Origin: RGIG7213 sp045657205
Lineage (GTDB): Bacteria; Bacillota; Clostridia; Oscillospirales; CAG-272
Assembly: GCA_045657205.1 (NCBI GenBank)
Contig: JAZOSS010000023.1
Span: forward strand, 1 to 8,720
Direction of reading: 5' to 3'
Length of the DNA stretch: 8,720 bases
Shown: positions 5,363 through 8,720 of the stretch, in pieces
Position numbering within the stretch: the first letter of the stretch is position 1
Layout: each line of letters starts with the position of its first letter
Made by a program: the position numbers and the translations under genes
The notes under the pieces: model-generated
What the model was told of the DNA's origin: nothing
Database searches by the model: none
The model's input: only the letters and a program-made list of their open reading frames with translations

Positions 5363-7570
5363 ATGTCAAAGAAAACACGAAAAATGGTAATATTAACCGT
5401 TGCAGTCATTATATTGCTTGCGATCGTATATTTTTCAGTGGCGATCGCGTGTGTTTATAAGGAAAATTATTCAAATGATAATGAAACAGGATTTTTTCAA
5501 AAGCTGTCACACTCCGCCTACGGGGCAGTAAGTGAAAATACGCCTGCATCAATATTCAGAAAAACGGTGTATAATCTCACAGGTACTGTTTCATCAAACG
5601 GTGTTAAAAACGGAAAAAACGGATTTTTATTTCCTGTAAAGACGGATGCGTTTGATTATAAAAAAGACTTTAATGGTGAATATGCGTATTCGGAAGAAGA
5701 GCTTTCAAAAATTGCAAATACGCTTCAGAACGTAGAGTCGTTTTATGAAAACAGCGGTGCCGATTATCATCTTTACATCATACCGAATACACAGACTGTG
5801 TACGACGAAATATCACCGTTCGGTGATGAAATATCAAAAAATACACGCTGTGTAAAGCTTATCGAGTATATAAATGCAAATACGACGGTGGATATATCAT
5901 CTCTTGCCGAAGTAATAAACAATTATACAGACTATAGCCTTTATAATAATACGGAAAATTCAATAAACCCTCTCGGTGCGTACTACGTATACGATGCAAT
6001 AGCACAGGATGTCGGTAAAGCGTTCACGCCGTTCAATATAAACGACCTTGAGATCACAAAGACGGAAACTGACGGAAAAGAACTTGCGGAACGTGTTGGT
6101 ATGAAAAAGACCGTGAAAAATATAACGTATACGGTAGATATGTCACCGCTTGAGTTGAAATATGCGGTTGCTGAAAAAGAAAACGGTATAACCGTTACAA
6201 CGGCTGAAAAAGATTCGGGTATCAAAGGAAATACGAAGCTCCTTTTGCAAATACCGTCAGAAAATGAAAGAGCGCTTTTGAAACCGTATTTTGCATCAAG
6301 TTATGCAGACGTTGTATTCACTACCAATATTTTGGCTTATGAAAGTGACGGGGTTGATGCAGTTGTGCATATAGTGAGAGAAGACGAGCTTGATATATGG
6401 CTCGATGATGTTACATCTTCATCGTACGGCGAGATTGCCACAGACGGAATTCCCACGGAAAAACCGCAGATATATACGGCACTTTCCGTTGTACGCGGAA
6501 GTACGCTTGTTTTCGGTAAGGCTGAAGACGGAGCGAGAATAGTCGGTAAATGCGGAGGAAAACCCGCGGAAACGGTTTGCATTGACGGACTGTTTATTAT
6601 ATCGGTCGAAAACGGCAACAACAGTGATATAATGATAACGGCACAGATGAAAGGGAAGGGGGTATCCGCTCCTGCGTATACGTCGGTTCCGAAAAAGACT
6701 ACAGACCCTGATAATATTATTACAGGCAGCGGCTCAAGACTGTTTTATGAGCAGACACTTAAAGACTATACAAGAAAAAATGCCTTTTCCAATAATCAAC
6801 TCATATATATGGACAGAAACGCAAAGCGCTTGGTCGATGATGTAAGAAAGTGTACAGGTAAAGAAACTGAGATAATCATTCTTTGCGCTCCCAATCCGCT
6901 TACGATTTACGGTGACAGCGATGTTTCGGACAGAATCAAAAACAGTGTAGTTGAAGAAAATGAAAGTAGGATGAGTGCGTTTGCAAAGAAAATGTCCGAA
7001 ATAAACGGTATATCCGTTATTGATCTTACTGATGAGATAAAAGAAAATGAAAACGCAGGAAAACTGTATTATCAGACCGATACTCACTGGACGGAAATAG
7101 GGGCATATTTCGGATACCGCAGTCTTATGCAGAAAATAGCAGAGAAATACCCGAATGCTGCACCGTATGATATGGATGATTTCGATATAAAATACACTAC
7201 GGATATAGGCGGAGATCTTGCGGGATTTATCGGTATTGAAGAAAGAATACGCGAAAGCGTTCCTCACCTCGTTCCTCGCTTTGAAAGCAAGGTGAACGAA
7301 TTTTATGAAAAACCCGAAACAATATCAAGACCGGAAGCTATCGATGCATTTAAGCTTACGGCAAACGGCGACGGACTTCCTACGGCGTATATGGTACGTG
7401 ATTCGTACTCTATGCAGATGCTGCCTTATACGGCGGAACATTTTTCCGAGCTTTACATCGGTGAAATGTGGGATTACAATATTGATAAAGATGTCCTTAA
7501 AGAGCTTGCTCCCGACTACGTTATATATGTGGTTGCTGAAAGAAATATAGGAAACTTATTTATGGGTTGA
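5363..7570 (+). CDS. Membrane-anchored DHHW/AlgJ-like SGNH protein with duplicated domain
   Basis: A 735-residue extracytoplasmic protein tethered by one N-terminal membrane helix (about 9-31, after a KKTRK positive stretch). The C-terminal part (about 456-735) carries the DHHW-family SGNH-like active site: TDTHW with D573 and H575, and the later RDSY with S681. This family (AlgJ/AlgX and Gram-positive DHHW proteins) works with MBOAT acyltransferases in O-acetylation of exported polysaccharide. Residues about 84-347 look like a second, degenerate copy of the same domain. Residues about 360-448 are beta-rich and Ig-like (VVRGSTLVFGKAEDGA), probably a spacer. Single-domain family members are usually 350-450 residues, so this is roughly double. 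GGAG lies 8 nt before the ATG at 5363. The YitT-family gene follows after 4 nt. No MBOAT gene is in the window, so an acetylation role is inferred from the family only; esterase or non-enzymatic activity is possible. Confidence 0.9.
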   Translation: MSKKTRKMVILTVAVIILLAIVYFSVAIACVYKENYSNDNETGFFQKLSHSAYGAVSENTPASIFRKTVYNLTGTVSSNGVKNGKNGFLFPVKTDAFDYKKDFNGEYAYSEEELSKIANTLQNVESFYENSGADYHLYIIPNTQTVYDEISPFGDEISKNTRCVKLIEYINANTTVDISSLAEVINNYTDYSLYNNTENSINPLGAYYVYDAIAQDVGKAFTPFNINDLEITKTETDGKELAERVGMKKTVKNITYTVDMSPLELKYAVAEKENGITVTTAEKDSGIKGNTKLLLQIPSENERALLKPYFASSYADVVFTTNILAYESDGVDAVVHIVREDELDIWLDDVTSSSYGEIATDGIPTEKPQIYTALSVVRGSTLVFGKAEDGARIVGKCGGKPAETVCIDGLFIISVENGNNSDIMITAQMKGKGVSAPAYTSVPKKTTDPDNIITGSGSRLFYEQTLKDYTRKNAFSNNQLIYMDRNAKRLVDDVRKCTGKETEIIILCAPNPLTIYGDSDVSDRIKNSVVEENESRMSAFAKKMSEINGISVIDLTDEIKENENAGKLYYQTDTHWTEIGAYFGYRSLMQKIAEKYPNAAPYDMDDFDIKYTTDIGGDLAGFIGIEERIRESVPHLVPRFESKVNEFYEKPETISRPEAIDAFKLTANGDGLPTAYMVRDSYSMQMLPYTAEHFSELYIGEMWDYNIDKDVLKELAPDYVIYVVAERNIGNLFMG
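5612..6409 (+). other. Degenerate N-terminal DHHW-like domain copy
   Basis: Residues about 84-349 of the 5363-7570 protein follow the order of the C-terminal copy. IIPNTQTVYDE (139-149) matches CAPNPLTIYGD (508-518). NNTENSINPLGAYYVY (195-210) aligns without gaps to YQTDTHWTEIGAYFGY (570-585). DAVVHIVRE (332-340) aligns without gaps to DYVIYVVAE (718-726). At the catalytic positions D573 corresponds to E198, H575 to S200, W576 to I201, and S681 probably to N301, so this copy should be inactive as an SGNH enzyme. The alignment was made by eye. Confidence 0.65.
6728..7570 (+). other. Intact C-terminal DHHW-like catalytic domain copy
   Basis: Residues about 456-735 of the same protein. They contain CAPNPLTIYGD (508-518), the DxHW motif (D573, H575, W576), the RDSY motif with candidate nucleophile S681, and the closing strand DYVIYVVAE (718-726). 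The order and spacing of D-x-H-W then D-S about 100 residues later fit the AlgJ/AlgX arrangement of the catalytic triad. Confidence 0.7.
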
Positions 7571-7574
7571 TTGT

Positions 7575-8441
7575 ATGAAATGTAAAACGGAATTTTTGAA
7601 AAGATTTTTTATGATATCCCTCGGCGCACTGATATATGCCGCAGGTGTAACGCTTTTCTTTGAAAGTAACAGTCTTGCTCCGGGAGGAGTGTCGGGAATA
7701 TCCATAATACTTGGTAAAAGTGTCGGCATATTTCAAACGGGTACGTGGGTGTTTTTGATAAATATTCCGATACTAATTCTCGGTGCTGTGAAGTTTGGGA
7801 TCAAATTTATGCTTTCTACTGTGTACACGGTAGGACTTGCATCTGTTTTTATGGATGTTATAGCAAAATTTGAACTCGATCTTACGCACGACGTGCTTCT
7901 TGCGGCGATATTCGGAGCACTTCTCACAGGTGTCGGTATAGGACTCGTTTTCAGATTCGGTGCAACAACAGGCGGATCCGATATAATAATACGGGTTTTG
8001 AGAACAAAATACAGACATATAAGTACAGGTACGCTGTTTTTGGTGATAGACTGCATAATAATAGTTGCATCTGCTGTATGCTTCAAAAACGTATCTCCCG
8101 CACTTTATGCGGCGGTTGCGGCATTTTTGCAGACAAGGGTGATAAATACGGTTTTGTACGGATCAGATATGGCAAGACTCGTGTATATCATTTCCGATAG
8201 ACCTGAAGAGATATCTAAAAGACTTTTGCTTGAAATTGAAACGGGGGTAACTTTTCTTGACGGAAAAGGAGCGTATACAGATCATAATAAAGAAATAATT
8301 ATGTGCGTCCTTCAGTCAAGAAATTTTCCCAAAGCGAAGGATATCGTAAGACAGGAAGACGAAAATGCTTTTATCATCGTCACTTCGGCAACGTCGGTGT
8401 TCGGAGAAGGGTATAAGAAAAACACAGGCGAAGAGATATGA
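7575..8441 (+). CDS. YitT-family membrane protein (DUF161 plus DUF2179)
   Basis: A 288-residue integral membrane protein of the YitT family, whose transport or signalling function is not established; size and layout are standard. Hydrophobic segments fall at about 11-29, 52-72, 80-96, 107-127, 151-170 and possibly 174-190. Family signatures are SLAPGGVSGISII (33-45) after the first helix and FRFGATTGGSDIIIR (126-140). The soluble C-terminal DUF2179 domain (about 200-280) contains GVTFLDGKGAY (224-234) and ends with DENAFIIVTSATSVFGEGY (262-280), the typical closing motif. The ATG at 7575 is 4 nt after the TGA of the DHHW gene, with only a weak GGG 11-13 nt upstream, so translation is probably coupled to the upstream gene. 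A functional link to the DHHW protein is an inference from this coupling. B. subtilis has several paralogs, so no gene symbol is assigned. Confidence 0.93.
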   Translation: MKCKTEFLKRFFMISLGALIYAAGVTLFFESNSLAPGGVSGISIILGKSVGIFQTGTWVFLINIPILILGAVKFGIKFMLSTVYTVGLASVFMDVIAKFELDLTHDVLLAAIFGALLTGVGIGLVFRFGATTGGSDIIIRVLRTKYRHISTGTLFLVIDCIIIVASAVCFKNVSPALYAAVAAFLQTRVINTVLYGSDMARLVYIISDRPEEISKRLLLEIETGVTFLDGKGAYTDHNKEIIMCVLQSRNFPKAKDIVRQEDENAFIIVTSATSVFGEGYKKNTGEEI

Positions 8442-8500
8442 TAAACCGCCCGATCGAATGTGTGTTGCAAAATAAAAAAGAGTGCAGTGCACGTAGTTAG

Positions 8501-8550
8501 AGGTAAGTAAAACTTCCTACTTTGAATAATGAAAGAAAAAAATCTTTTTT
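8501..8550 (+). terminator. Weak candidate terminator region after the YitT gene
   Basis: AGG-T-AAGT (8501-8508) can pair with ACTTCCT (8512-8518), with one bulged T and a 3-nt loop, but no U-run follows. A second, purely A/T-driven hairpin pairs AAAGA (8532-8536) with TCTTT (8543-8547) and is followed by TTT. Neither is a textbook intrinsic terminator; together they are the only candidates between the YitT stop and the tRNA promoter. The rest of 8442-8572 shows nothing else recognisable. Confidence 0.3.
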
Positions 8551-8572
8551 AAAAAGAAAATTAAAAAAAGAC

Positions 8573-8601
8573 TTGACAAAACAAAAAAAGTGTGATACAA
8601 T
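8573..8601 (+). promoter_or_regulatory. Strong sigma-A promoter for tRNA-Leu
   Basis: TTGACA (8573-8578), a 17-bp A-rich spacer, then TACAAT (8596-8601) preceded by TGA, an extended -10. The start of transcription is expected near 8608, giving a 5' leader of about 16 nt before the mature tRNA at 8625. A-rich DNA upstream (8551-8570) could act as an UP element. Confidence 0.88.
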
Positions 8602-8624
8602 ACTTGAACAGTGAGAGGCAATGT

Positions 8625-8712
8625 GCCGGAGTGGCGGAACAGGCAGACGCCCGAGACTTAAAATCTCGTGGGATTATATCCCGTACCGGTTCGACCCCGG
8701 TCACCGGCACCA
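8625..8712 (+). tRNA. tRNA-Leu (anticodon UAA)
   Basis: An 88-nt class II tRNA that reads UUA/UUG leucine codons. The acceptor is GCCGGAG (8625-8631) with CACCGGC (8702-8708), the D arm GCG/CGC (8634-8636 with 8648-8650), the anticodon stem CGAGA/TCTCG (8652-8656 with 8664-8668), loop CTTAAAA with anticodon TAA at 8659-8661, and a long variable arm TGGGATTATATCCCGT (8669-8684). The T arm ACCGG/CCGGT encloses TTCGACC, followed by discriminator A73 (8709) and encoded CCA (8710-8712). It closely resembles Bacillus/Clostridium tRNA-Leu(UAA). The acceptor stem has one mismatch, A6 against A67. More tRNA genes may follow beyond the window edge. Confidence 0.96.
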
Positions 8713-8720
8713 CTATATAT

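Noticed and set aside
6734..7267. 177-codon minus-strand open frame opposite the DHHW gene
   Set aside because: It lies antisense to the conserved DxHW catalytic domain and its Ile/Phe/Ser/Cys-rich translation looks like an antisense artefact.
8482..8492. GTGCAGTGCAC inverted repeat downstream of the YitT gene
   Set aside because: The arms are five bases with a one-base centre, too tight for an RNA hairpin and too short to call an operator alone.
8438..8500. 20-codon frame starting ATGATAAAC that overlaps the YitT stop (ATGA)
   Set aside because: The ATGA overlap is attractive, but the product is very short, has no recognisable features and ends in non-coding-looking DNA.

Overview
The window looks like a piece of a Firmicutes chromosome, probably an anaerobic Clostridia/Oscillospirales-type gut bacterium. 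The reasons are moderately AT-rich coding DNA, strong GGAG-type ribosome binding sites, near-consensus sigma-A promoters, a YitT-family protein and a tRNA-Leu with an encoded CCA that resembles Bacillus/Clostridium tRNA-Leu(UAA). The genus cannot be fixed from the sequence. I see no insertion sequence, CRISPR array, phage gene or rRNA.

Layout. Positions 1-2572 (minus strand) hold a tight three-gene unit read from right to left: a PglC-like small phosphoglycosyl transferase (1913-2572), an ATP-grasp ligase (604-1896) and an SDR-family oxidoreductase that runs off the left edge (1-579). A perfect-consensus sigma-A promoter (TTGACA, 17 bp, TATAAT) with an AT-rich upstream element drives it. Positions 2656-5241 (minus) encode a PMCA-like (P2B) calcium-transporting P-type ATPase. 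I start it at the ATG at 5241, which has a good Shine-Dalgarno, rather than at an upstream in-frame TTG. A 121-bp divergent intergenic region follows, with two overlapping back-to-back promoters. Positions 5363-7570 (plus) encode a 735-residue membrane-anchored DHHW/AlgJ-like protein. Four nucleotides after it comes a YitT-family membrane protein (7575-8441). A 183-bp spacer with weak A/T-rich hairpins and a strong promoter leads to tRNA-Leu(UAA) at 8625-8712.

How the genes fit together. The left operon is the first membrane step of a glycan pathway (loading a sugar-1-phosphate onto undecaprenyl phosphate) plus two enzymes that could modify the sugar or another building block by oxidoreduction and by ATP-driven amide or ester formation. 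The DHHW protein belongs to the family of extracytoplasmic polysaccharide O-acetylation factors, so the two halves may both concern surface glycan, although no MBOAT acyltransferase is in view. The most notable item is that the DHHW protein reads as two tandem copies of the same fold: a degenerate N-terminal copy (D/H/S replaced by E/S/N) and an intact C-terminal copy, separated by an Ig-like beta-rich linker.
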